Shown one piece after another: positions 14,972 to 20,834 of a stretch of DNA of 39,978 bases. A program made the translations under genes and the position numbers. Within the stretch, counting starts at the first letter, position 1. Every line of letters starts with the position of its first letter. The stretch spans positions 1 through 39,978 of IMG/VR virus record IMGVR_UViG_3300015206_000006. One strand, given 5' to 3'. The DNA is from a virus. Below the pieces are notes generated by a model. It saw nothing but the letters and a program-made list of their open reading frames with translations. It had not been told where the DNA came from and did no database searches.

Positions 14972-15619
14972 TCACAGGAACCGCGGCATGTTCGCGCCGG
15001 ATCGGATTGAACTGCACCGTCTTGCCATCGGTGACGAGGAACCCGCTCGCGCCTTCCCGGCGCGGACCGCGCGAACGTAGTAGTGATCCGCCGGGTAGTA
15101 CCGATCGACATAGCCATCGTGCAGGTTGACGAGCCACGCGCAGCCCGAGGGACTCTCTTCATCGACCGTGCTGGTCCACTCCCATGACGCGCCGCCGACG
15201 TCGAATTCTTCGTACAGCGCGGCCCCGAACTTGGAGTAGTCAACAATCGAGACACGCTCGTTGACAGTTGGCGCGCGCCAGTCGTCTTTGCCGAAGAGGC
15301 GGTGATTCGCGCAGGCCTTCAGCGCGTCCTTCCAAGGCACCGCGCCGCACTCCAACGGCTTGCGCGTCCAGGTCAGATTCGTCTCGGCGTCATAGACCGC
15401 AACCCAATCGGCCGCGTCGGTGACATTGCCGTGCAAATCAATCTTGGTGAATCGAGTGGTTTCGGCTGGGGCCAACGATTTGCTTGGCGTCCCCTCTGGC
15501 TTCAGAAACTTGTAGTAGCTCTCGGCCGCTGTGATGACGCTTGCGGCCTCTGTTTCCCTGCGCTCACTGCCAAGCGCCAACTCAAGGGCCTTGATTCGCA
15601 ATACCTGATCGTCCTGCAT
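14972..15619 (-). CDS. DUF1566 (Lcl C-terminal-like) domain protein
   Basis: A 215-residue protein whose residues about 75-200 match the DUF1566 pattern: YDAETNLTWTRKP, PWKDALKACANHRLF, KDDWRAPTVNERVSIVDYS, then a Trp-rich ASWEWTSTVDEESPSGCAWL and a terminal YYVRAVRAG. DUF1566 has a C-type-lectin-like fold and is usually on exported or surface proteins, so finding it in an early leftward operon without a signal peptide is odd. The ATG at 15619 has GGAG six bases upstream. Confidence 0.7.
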   Translation of the reverse strand: MQDDQVLRIKALELALGSERRETEAASVITAAESYYKFLKPEGTPSKSLAPAETTRFTKIDLHGNVTDAADWVAVYDAETNLTWTRKPLECGAVPWKDALKACANHRLFGKDDWRAPTVNERVSIVDYSKFGAALYEEFDVGGASWEWTSTVDEESPSGCAWLVNLHDGYVDRYYPADHYYVRAVRAGKARAGSSSPMARRCSSIRSGANMPRFL

Positions 15620-15639
15620 TTCAATCTCCAAAATTCAAA

Positions 15640-15830
15640 ATTACTGACTGAATTCGAGCTGCAGTACGAATTCCTCACCGGCGCCAGCCAGACCAGCTCC
15701 GACATTCGCGCGCTCCTTGGCCTTTTCATGGCTATGAAAGGGCAGGCCGACACCTTCCTTTTCAACGATCCGGAGTTCAACACCGTCTCATCGATGCCCT
15801 TCGCCTCCCCCGATGGCGTCACCGATCTCG
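15640..15830 (+). pseudogene. Possible relic of a DUF2460-type tail gene
   Basis: In the gap between two leftward genes, the plus strand reads FELQYEFLTGASQTSSDIRA, then LLGLFMAMKGQADTFLFNDP and FASPDGVTD. This matches the central block of a DUF2460-like tail protein family as I know it (F-x-L-x-YEFL, then L-x-GFF-x-x-x-G-x-x-x-x-F-L-F-x-D-P, then G-DGVT). It has no start codon or ribosome site and breaks off on both sides. It is likely a fragment left by recombination. The intact DUF2460 gene of this phage is at 37947-38594 and is only distantly similar. Confidence 0.45.
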
Positions 15831-16006
15831 CGTTGAATTTCTGCCCACCGTTTTGGGTCGTGTTTTTTGACCACTTCGCACATCGCTTGGTGGCGCTCTT
15901 CGAGGTCGGGTTTGAGCATGGCCTGCTGCATGTCGTAGACCCGCCGATTCAACTCGAAAAACCGTTTGATCCAGGCGAGCATTTTGTGGCAGCGCAAGGT
16001 GCGCAT
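15788..16006 (-). CDS. Small helical hypothetical protein
   Basis: A 72-residue helical protein (KRFFELNRRVYDMQQAMLKP; HDPKRWAEIQREIGDAIGGG). The ATG at 16006 has GAGGAT just upstream; a second ATG at 15982 is possible. It is the first gene of leftward region 2, divergent from the replication gene across the region 16007-16416. Its 3' end overlaps the plus-strand tail-gene relic. Confidence 0.5.
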   Translation of the reverse strand: MRTLRCHKMLAWIKRFFELNRRVYDMQQAMLKPDLEERHQAMCEVVKKHDPKRWAEIQREIGDAIGGGEGHR

Positions 16007-16105
16007 AATCCTCAGTATGTTAAACGGGAATCGACCGATCGGCGCGCCGCTTCGGCGATTTCAAAAAAATCAACTCAACATAAAATTCCGCTCTTTCGAG
16101 CCGAC

Positions 16106-16121
16106 TGTCCGGTATCGGACA
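16106..16121. promoter_or_regulatory. Perfect 6-bp dyad, candidate operator
   Basis: TGTCCG and CGGACA are separated by GTAT, forming a 16-base perfect inverted repeat in a non-coding region. It has the size of a dimeric repressor site. Only one copy was noticed, so the assignment is tentative. Confidence 0.35.
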
Positions 16122-16179
16122 CAGCCCCTCGGCGAGCTCGAACACTTACACGGGCTGCACCCCGCTTTCAACAACTAAA

Positions 16180-16225
16180 TTTCGCGAAAGCTTTCGCGAA
16201 AAATTTCGCGAATCGTTTCGCGAAA
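16180..16225. repeat. Four TTTCGCGAAA palindromes on a 12-bp period
   Basis: TTTCGCGAAA starts at 16180, 16192 and 16216; the copy at 16204 ends in T instead of A. All four starts are exactly 12 bases apart, with two-base linkers (GC, AA, CG). Each unit is a perfect 10-bp palindrome, apart from the 16204 copy. Such a strict array indicates cooperative protein binding: iterons of an origin, a partition-type site or an operator. Confidence 0.75.
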
Positions 16226-16337
16226 ACTGTTAACTAAGGAACGCGCGGCCGCGGGCGCGCGCGCGTCAGATCCGGATCTAAGATTTAAGATTTATGATTG
16301 AAATCCAACGCGCGGGCGCGGGCGCGCGGTTCATCTA

Positions 16338-16366
16338 TTGCCAGAACGATTATAGGTGCTGTAAAG
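16338..16366 (+). promoter_or_regulatory. Rightward promoter/operator, shared element copy D
   Basis: TTGCCA (16338-16343) and TGTAAA (16360-16365) are 16 bases apart, and the -10 is preceded by ATTATAGGTGC. The GGTGC plus AT-rich flanks match copies A, B and C. The proposed GTG start of the replication gene lies about 50 bases downstream. Confidence 0.5.
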
Positions 16367-16416
16367 TCTGCGGCCGCGTCAGAAAAATAAGATCGCGGGC
16401 AAGGATCGCCGCCGAA

Positions 16417-16803
16417 GTGAGTCAGAAACGCCAGCTGCCGCCGGATCTGCCCCGATGGGAGCAATTCAAGAATCTGTCGCATGACGCGCGGTTGCTGTAT
16501 CTGCTGCTGTACACGATCGCGGATGATGAAGGTCGGATCGTTGAGAATGTCGGCGATTTCGCCTACGAACTGTTCCCAGGCGAATCCGGTTTTGGTTTGA
16601 AGATCGAAGCATTATTGAGGGAGATCGAGCGCGAGAATTTAATCGGCCGCTATGATGTCAGGCGCGCTCACTACATCGTCATCACTGACTGGGATATCCA
16701 AAAAGTAGATCACCCGAAGCCATCGAGACTGCCCGAGCCGCCGGCGACGCGGGCGCTGTTTGTCGATGAGCTCGCCGTCGCTCGCGCTAAGCGCGACCAC
16801 TAG
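16417..16803 (+). CDS. Replication-initiator-like winged-helix protein
   Basis: A 128-residue protein with the features of the N-terminal domain of phage replication proteins: PRWEQFKNLSHDARLLYLLL YTIADDEGR, then GDFAYELFP, IEALLREIERENLIGRYD and HYIVITDWDIQKVDHPKPSR. Such domains bind the origin; here the usual C-terminal helicase-loader part is absent. The GTG at 16417 is chosen because promoter copy D lies upstream of it and the family normally begins close to this point; the ATG at 16294 would include the promoter in the gene. AAGGA lies 11 bases upstream. DnaA boxes follow its stop, which supports a role at an origin. Confidence 0.65.
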   Translation: MSQKRQLPPDLPRWEQFKNLSHDARLLYLLLYTIADDEGRIVENVGDFAYELFPGESGFGLKIEALLREIERENLIGRYDVRRAHYIVITDWDIQKVDHPKPSRLPEPPATRALFVDELAVARAKRDH

Positions 16804-16807
16804 GGAT

Positions 16808-16839
16808 TGTGGATAAATTTGTGGAAACCCTGTGCAGAA
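16808..16839 (-). other. Cluster of DnaA-box-like sites, candidate origin
   Basis: Read on the minus strand, 16808-16816 is TTATCCACA, a perfect DnaA box. GTTTCCACA (16820-16828) and TTCTGCACA (16831-16839) are weaker matches at 12- and 11-base steps in the same orientation. They lie in the short gap just behind the replication-initiator-like gene. Confidence 0.6.
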
Positions 16840-16853
16840 CATGAGGGTAGTTT

Positions 16854-17183
16854 GTGCATGACCTGATTTTCGCCGCCAGCCACGTGTTGGCCATGACGAT
16901 GATCATCGGCAACGGCCGGGGCAGTCGGCTGATCGACGCGCGCGCCGCGCAGCGGCTGCAGGATGGCGCGCAGAATGTCGGTGAGGTTTTGCTGTGGACC
17001 GTTTACGGATCGCACGAGAAGTTCGTCGCGCGGCCGTGCATGACAACGCACGGCGTCTCGCCGATGCCGGTGCACCTGGAGGCCGCGACGCTCGAGCAGC
17101 TGCGAGCGCAGCTGCCGAAAGGCCTGACTAGTTGCGATCGCCTGGCCGACGATGATCCGGTGGTCGTCGAGACCTGGCAGTGA
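16854..17183 (+). CDS. Hypothetical protein, paralog of the gene at 17478-17762
   Basis: A 109-residue protein of unknown function. The GTG at 16854 has GAGGGT five bases upstream; a later ATG at 16893 is possible. The second half (VGEVLLWTVYGSHEKFVARP, then SPMPVHLEAATLEQLRAQLP and DDDPVVVETW) matches, block by block, the leftward gene 17478-17762 (LGQLLIWTVY, FVARP, GPIPMHL, LRTMLPGGL, EDEPQIMEVW). The two are paralogs on opposite strands. It belongs to the short rightward replication unit and may act with the initiator. Confidence 0.6.
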   Translation: MHDLIFAASHVLAMTMIIGNGRGSRLIDARAAQRLQDGAQNVGEVLLWTVYGSHEKFVARPCMTTHGVSPMPVHLEAATLEQLRAQLPKGLTSCDRLADDDPVVVETWQ

Positions 17184-17199
17184 ATATATTTAAATATAC

Positions 17200-17481
17200 T
17201 CAGGTCGGCGGCCGCGGCCGCTTCGGTGTCGGTGGATTGTAGTCAGTCTCCCAACCGTTGCGCTGCACGTAGATCGCAGCCTTGATCCAGTCGCCTTCGA
17301 GCCGATCAACGCAGTCAAGCGCGGTGCCCCACCATTTGATGAGCTCCGGATCATCGAGCACGAGCGCCACCGCGCATTTCTCGCCGGTCGAGAGAACGCC
17401 GAAGCTCGGCGGATCCAGCTTGACCATGCGAATTTTTTCGCGGATTTGTTTGACCGCGGGCATGTAGGTCGGCGCGCTCAT
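17200..17481 (-). CDS. Hypothetical early protein
   Basis: A 93-residue protein beginning MSAPTYMPAVKQIREKIRMV, with PSFGVLSTGEKCAVALVLDD and DCVDRLEGDWIKAAIYVQRN. It overlaps the upstream stop by ATGA and is the last gene of leftward region 3, ending 17 bases from the convergent gene at 17183. No family recognised. Confidence 0.6.
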   Translation of the reverse strand: MSAPTYMPAVKQIREKIRMVKLDPPSFGVLSTGEKCAVALVLDDPELIKWWGTALDCVDRLEGDWIKAAIYVQRNGWETDYNPPTPKRPRPPT

Positions 17482-17762
17482 ACCCACACTTCCATAATCT
17501 GCGGCTCGTCCTCTGGCTTGCGCTCGAGACGCACCAGGCCGCCGGGCAGCATGGTCCGCAGCGTGTTGATGTCGCGCGCCATCAGATGCATCGGGATCGG
17601 CCCTGACGTTTTCGGCCGAATCATGGTCGGCCGTGCGACGAACCAGTCGGGGAAATCCTTCGGGCTGAAATACACGGTCCAGATCAGCAGCTGACCCAAT
17701 GACACCGCGGAGCAGTGGATCTGGTGCGCGTAGAGCGCGTCGATTTCGATACTTGACTTCAT
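17478..17762 (-). CDS. Hypothetical protein, paralog of the gene at 16854-17183
   Basis: A 94-residue protein with LGQLLIWTVYFSPKDFPDWF VARP, GPIPMHLMARDINTLRTMLP and EDEPQIMEVWV. These blocks align with the C-terminal two thirds of the rightward gene 16854-17183, so the two arose by duplication. ATGA overlaps join it to both neighbours. Function unknown. Confidence 0.6.
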   Translation of the reverse strand: MKSSIEIDALYAHQIHCSAVSLGQLLIWTVYFSPKDFPDWFVARPTMIRPKTSGPIPMHLMARDINTLRTMLPGGLVRLERKPEDEPQIMEVWV

Positions 17763-18625
17763 GCGTCACTCCCTGTGAATTTCGGATATTCCTTCCACTC
17801 GCGCCCATCGAGCAGCGAGCCGCCCTTGCCGTTCGGGTCGTGCTTCTCGATCCACTGGCTGATCGTGGTGCCCTTCGGCGTTTCCCAGGCCAGCGGATTA
17901 TTCGCGTTCGTGCCCCACTGCTTGAAGAACAGCGGCACTTTCTGCGCGACGCATTGATCGCGGACCTCGCGCGCCCACGTCGCAAGCATCGGTCGCGCGC
18001 CAGGTCCTGACTCACCGCCCAGGATCACCCAGTGAATGCCGGTCAGGTCGATCGGGCCGACGGCATCGATCAACGGCTCGATCGACAGGAACCGGATTGT
18101 CGCCGGCACGTCTCGCAGCGTAACAATACGGTGCACGCAGTCCCATCGCTCCACGGTGGCGCCGATCCAGACATTATCGGGGAACGCTTTGAGGTTGCTC
18201 AAGAAAGCCGGCGGCCGCTTGAGGAACGGCAAGATATTTTCCGGCCGTTTGGTCAGCACCTGGTATTGGTGTCGCGTGGCGCGCATGACCTGCAGGGCCT
18301 CGATGCGCCAGTAGTCGTCGGCCGCTTCGTGAAAGAAGTCCGACATCGAGTTAACGAAAATCAGCGACGGCTTTTTGATCTTGAACGGCTTGCGCATCTG
18401 CGCCTCGCTCGATCGGTTGATCACGCCGGTCCAGACCGGCTTGCCGTTCGCGAGCTTCGCCACGCCGCGATAGCTCTCCATGCCGAATTCCTGCAGGCGC
18501 ATCGCAGCGCGCATCGCATAGCAGTTGGTGCACCCGGCCGTGTGAATGGTGCAGCCCACAAATGGATTCCAGGTATGCTCTGTCCACTCGATCCCGGTGG
18601 ATCGGTTCGATTCCTTCGATGTCAT
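17759..18625 (-). CDS. Phage Gp37/Gp68 family protein (DUF5131)
   Basis: A 288-residue protein of the DUF5131 family, first noted in mycobacteriophages and widespread in phages. Near the N-terminus it has IEWTEHTWNPFVGCTIHTAG CTNCYA with Cys25, Cys32 and Cys35 (CX6CX2C), resembling the cluster-binding loop of radical-SAM proteins. Later blocks (FVNSMSDFFHE, QYQVLTKRPENI, WIGATVE, RFLSIEPLI, WVILGGESGPGARPM, PLFFKQWG) are typical. The biochemical role is not established. A GGGA site lies about nine bases before the ATG. It follows the sliding-clamp-like gene after a hairpin-bearing 91-base gap. Confidence 0.9.
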   Translation of the reverse strand: MTSKESNRSTGIEWTEHTWNPFVGCTIHTAGCTNCYAMRAAMRLQEFGMESYRGVAKLANGKPVWTGVINRSSEAQMRKPFKIKKPSLIFVNSMSDFFHEAADDYWRIEALQVMRATRHQYQVLTKRPENILPFLKRPPAFLSNLKAFPDNVWIGATVERWDCVHRIVTLRDVPATIRFLSIEPLIDAVGPIDLTGIHWVILGGESGPGARPMLATWAREVRDQCVAQKVPLFFKQWGTNANNPLAWETPKGTTISQWIEKHDPNGKGGSLLDGREWKEYPKFTGSDA

Positions 18626-18663
18626 GATGTATATTCCCGTTCGTTCGTTTCATAGCTTAGAAG

Positions 18664-18700
18664 CCGCGCCCGGTAGATTCCCACCAGGCGCGGTTTTTTT
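18664..18700 (+). terminator. Rho-independent terminator reading rightward
   Basis: CCGCGCC (18664-18670) and GGCGCGG (18687-18693) form a 7-bp GC stem with a 16-base loop, followed by T7 (18694-18700) on the plus strand. On the minus strand the hairpin is not followed by a U tract. It would therefore stop rightward transcripts, most likely those from the replication unit (16417-17183) that run antisense into the leftward genes. Confidence 0.7.
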
Positions 18701-18716
18701 ATCACCCAGCCAATAT

Positions 18717-19802
18717 TTAAGCTGCTTTCGGCGCCGCCAGCAATTTCCCCATCGCCGTGACGACATCCGCGATCCGCTGGTCGCGCAGGGCTATCCCGGC
18801 CGCAAGGGATTTCTTTTCCGACTCGCTCTTCGATTCTGCCATCTGCTTTTTCTGCCGGGTCTGCGTCGCCTTGAGTGCGGCCAGCGTGCCGCCCAGGCCC
18901 TTGCCGATCAGGGCCATGGTCTGCGCTGGCAGCTGCTCTGATCCGGAGCTCACCAGCGGCATGATGATGAACAACGCGCCAGGCTCGCCGAAGAAACTCA
19001 CCACGACCGGCGCTTTTGGATCGTTGCCGGCAAACGGCGTCAAGCCTTTCGCGTCGAACACCTTGCCGACGGCGGCCGCCTGCTTCAGGAATTCGCCGTT
19101 ATAGCTGGTGCTCGATAGCGGCTGTCGCTCGCCGCCGGCGAGCACCTGGCCCGCAGCCTCGATGGTTTTCTGGTACTCGGGAAACGGCGCGTCGATTCTG
19201 CGCAATCGAAACGTGGCCTGTTCCTCCGCATCGCGAATGATCGCGTAGCCGTGGCCACGCGCCCAACCGACCTGGCACGTGGTCGAGTCCTTGCTGCCCT
19301 CGAGTTTAGAGAACACACCGAGCGCCATCGCCAGGCCGTCGCGCGGCAGGATCAGACCGCAGTCAAGCCAGGTCGGCAGCTGCTCTTTCGTCGGCCATGA
19401 GTGCAGCAGCAGGGTGTGACCATTGGTCGCGACGCTGCGCAGGCTGCCATCGCCGATCGAGTGCAGGTACACGCCGAGCAACCCGGCGCGCGAATCCTTT
19501 TTCGGCGTGACCAGCAGGCAGGCCTGCAGGACGTCGAGGCGCACCGTCAACCAGGTGATGTCCTTCGGCGATTCCACCGAGGGCGGCTTGACCGGCGCGG
19601 GCAAGGCCTTCGGGATCGCGAGCTCGAGCATCGGCGGCTTGGTCGCGTTGAAGCGTGCGACCTGGGCAGCAGCTGCGGCAGCGTTCGCGGCGCTCGCCGC
19701 CTGCATCGCCTTGCCGTTCAAGGGCGGTTTGATCGGCGTGACTTTCGCCACGGGTTTTAGGGACGCGGGCTTGCGCGCGCGTCCTGGGAGTTTCGTTGTC
19801 AT
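18717..19802 (-). CDS. Sliding-clamp (DNA polymerase III beta)-like protein
   Basis: A 361-residue protein. After an Ala/Lys/Pro-rich N-terminal 75 residues, the sequence follows the beta-clamp pattern: WLTVRLDVLQACLLVTPKKD (about 84-103), LHSIGDGSLRSVATNGHTLL (the VATDGH motif of DnaN), LILPRDGLAMALGVFSK, then ATFRLRRIDAPFPEYQKTIE (the FPDY motif). It is shorter than a cellular clamp (about 366 residues with three domains) once the N- and C-terminal tails are discounted, so perhaps only one or two clamp domains remain. The C-terminal tail is Lys/Glu-rich and helical. It probably acts in phage DNA replication, but clamp function is inferred. A duplicated leader lies upstream. Confidence 0.6.
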   Translation of the reverse strand: MTTKLPGRARKPASLKPVAKVTPIKPPLNGKAMQAASAANAAAAAAQVARFNATKPPMLELAIPKALPAPVKPPSVESPKDITWLTVRLDVLQACLLVTPKKDSRAGLLGVYLHSIGDGSLRSVATNGHTLLLHSWPTKEQLPTWLDCGLILPRDGLAMALGVFSKLEGSKDSTTCQVGWARGHGYAIIRDAEEQATFRLRRIDAPFPEYQKTIEAAGQVLAGGERQPLSSTSYNGEFLKQAAAVGKVFDAKGLTPFAGNDPKAPVVVSFFGEPGALFIIMPLVSSGSEQLPAQTMALIGKGLGGTLAALKATQTRQKKQMAESKSESEKKSLAAGIALRDQRIADVVTAMGKLLAAPKAA

Positions 19803-19823
19803 AGGTCACATCATTTTTTTCGA

Positions 19824-19868
19824 TCGATGCGAAGTCCGCACCCCGCTGCACCCTCGATCGAGGGCGCA
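19824..19868 (-). repeat. Duplicated structured leader, copy 1
   Basis: This 45-base stretch matches 20067-20111 at about 38 of 45 positions without gaps. Bases 19824-19843 (TCGATGCGAAGTCCGCACCC, plus strand) are identical in both. Bases 19845-19870 form a strong hairpin centred on CCCTCGATCGAGGG. It lies 5' of the clamp-like gene. Confidence 0.65.
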
Positions 19869-19881
19869 GCAGGCTGAGGGC

Positions 19882-20052
19882 TCAAGCCTTCTTGTAGACG
19901 TTCAGCGCGACGCTGACGTCGCCCACCTTGATCGCGCCGCGCGTGCTCGCGACGATGATCGTCTTGCCGGATCCGCTCGGCCCGAATTCCTTGCCGAGGT
20001 CTATCGTGATCGTGAGCATTTTGCCCACGACTTTTGTCGTGACGTTGTCCAT
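19882..20052 (-). CDS. Small conserved phage protein
   Basis: A 56-residue protein reading MDNVTTKVVGKMLTITIDLG KEFGPSGSGKTII, ending with SVALNVYKKA. Proteins of this size and pattern (TKV-GK-LTITIDL-KEFGPS-SGKTIIIAST) recur in proteobacterial phages with no known function. GSGKT resembles a P-loop but the protein is far too small for an NTPase. AAGGGA lies six bases before the ATG. It sits between the two copies of the duplicated leader. Confidence 0.7.
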   Translation of the reverse strand: MDNVTTKVVGKMLTITIDLGKEFGPSGSGKTIIVASTRGAIKVGDVSVALNVYKKA

Positions 20053-20066
20053 GTCGATTCCCTTAC

Positions 20067-20111
20067 TCGATGCGAAGTCCGCACCCGGAGGCACCCTCTT
20101 GCGAAGGCGCA
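20067..20111 (-). repeat. Duplicated structured leader, copy 2
   Basis: Second copy of the 45-base element found at 19824-19868, here 5' of the 56-residue gene. The shared 20-mer lies at 20067-20086. The adjoining hairpin (GCACCCTC...GAAGGCGC on the plus strand) is imperfect compared with copy 1. Confidence 0.65.
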
Positions 20112-20125
20112 ACCGGGTCCAGACT

Positions 20126-20434
20126 TCAACCGAAGTCGATCGATGCATGCGGATCTTCGCTGCGCGTGCGCTCGCGCTCCTCGGGCCACAGATAGGCGCC
20201 CAACGTCTGATCATCGACACCCGATCGCCCTGTCCCAGGCAACGCGCCGTAGCCGGGAAACGCGTGGTCGGCGGCGCGCTCGATCATCGCGTGGACGACT
20301 TCACGCAGTGAGTTGTACCGCGTGACCTCCAGGCTCAGCGTCGCGGGCGTTGCTGCCTGCAGCGTGAGACATGCGAACTCTTTGAACTGGTTCTGCCAGG
20401 CCTGTACGAATTGCTGACGTGTTCTCGCTTCCAT
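20126..20434 (-). CDS. Hypothetical early protein
   Basis: A 102-residue protein starting MEARTRQQFVQAWQNQFKEF, with a helical N-terminal half, SLREVVHAMIERAADHAFPG, and a charged C-terminus (YLWPEERERTRSEDP). AGGGAGAA lies about six bases before the ATG at 20434. No family recognised. Confidence 0.6.
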   Translation of the reverse strand: MEARTRQQFVQAWQNQFKEFACLTLQAATPATLSLEVTRYNSLREVVHAMIERAADHAFPGYGALPGTGRSGVDDQTLGAYLWPEERERTRSEDPHASIDFG

Positions 20435-20506
20435 CGAAATTCTCCCTTTCCGGTTTGTTGCCACTCTCCAGAGCACCGCGCGATCGCGGCGCTCCAGGCA
20501 GGGGCA

Positions 20507-20731
20507 TCAGGCCGCTTTCATGTTCGCGGTGATCGTCCGGATCGCCTCGCGCGCTTCCGACTTGACCGAGGCCGACTTGCTGGCCGCGATGACCTGGGTC
20601 TGGCGGGTGATGTGCGCCTTGTACGCGGCCATCGAGCGGGTTTTCGCCTGCGCTGCCGTCGGCGCCTTCGCGGACTTCGAGACGACTGCGGACTTCGAGA
20701 CGGTCTTCGATGCTTTGGCTGATTTCTTCAT
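20507..20731 (-). CDS. Small Lys/Ala/Ser-rich basic protein
   Basis: A 74-residue very basic protein with a histone-tail-like N-terminus (MKKSAKASKTVSKSAVVSKS AKAP) and an alanine-rich helical rest. It is the first gene of leftward region 3, with AGGAG nine bases before the ATG and promoter copy B 52 bases upstream. DNA coating or condensation is possible, but only composition supports this. Confidence 0.55.
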   Translation of the reverse strand: MKKSAKASKTVSKSAVVSKSAKAPTAAQAKTRSMAAYKAHITRQTQVIAASKSASVKSEAREAIRTITANMKAA

Positions 20732-20783
20732 GGTCGTAAACTCCTGGGTGATTTGAGAGGCGTTGTGCTTGTTCCGAGATTGA

Positions 20784-20801
20784 ATAATAGCACCTTAAAT
20801 G
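20784..20801 (-). promoter_or_regulatory. Leftward promoter/operator, shared element copy B
   Basis: On the minus strand this reads CATTTAAGGTGCTATTAT: the first 14 bases are identical to copy A and are followed by TATTAT, a good -10 with the extended TGC. No strong -35 is seen, as often with extended -10 promoters. It points at the gene starting at 20731. Confidence 0.65.
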
Positions 20802-20834
20802 AGAAAAAGTGTGCTCAAATCAACTATTTAGCTG

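Larger units (their letters stand above)
16007..16416. other. Divergent regulatory/origin region without a supported gene
   Basis: About 400 bases between the divergent genes at 16006 and 16417. In order: an AT-rich patch (around 16068-16088), a perfect inverted repeat TGTCCG-GTAT-CGGACA (16106-16121), four TTTCGCGAAA palindromes (16180-16225), an alternating GC tract (about 16240-16265), a short AGATTTAAGATTTATG patch (about 16281-16296) and promoter copy D (16338-16366). An ATG at 16294 is open into the replication gene, but that stretch contains the promoter element and looks non-coding. The set of features suggests the replication control region. Confidence 0.55.

Noticed and set aside
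14972-15619. A diversity-generating retroelement target (C-lectin fold)
   Set aside because: No reverse transcriptase, template repeat or variable repeat was seen anywhere in the window.
18664-18700. Terminator for the leftward clamp-like gene
   Set aside because: On the minus strand the hairpin is preceded by A residues and not followed by a U tract, so it does not fit leftward termination.
19882-20052. GSGKT in the 56-residue protein as a P-loop
   Set aside because: The protein is far too small for an NTPase fold and lacks a Walker B; the match is coincidental.
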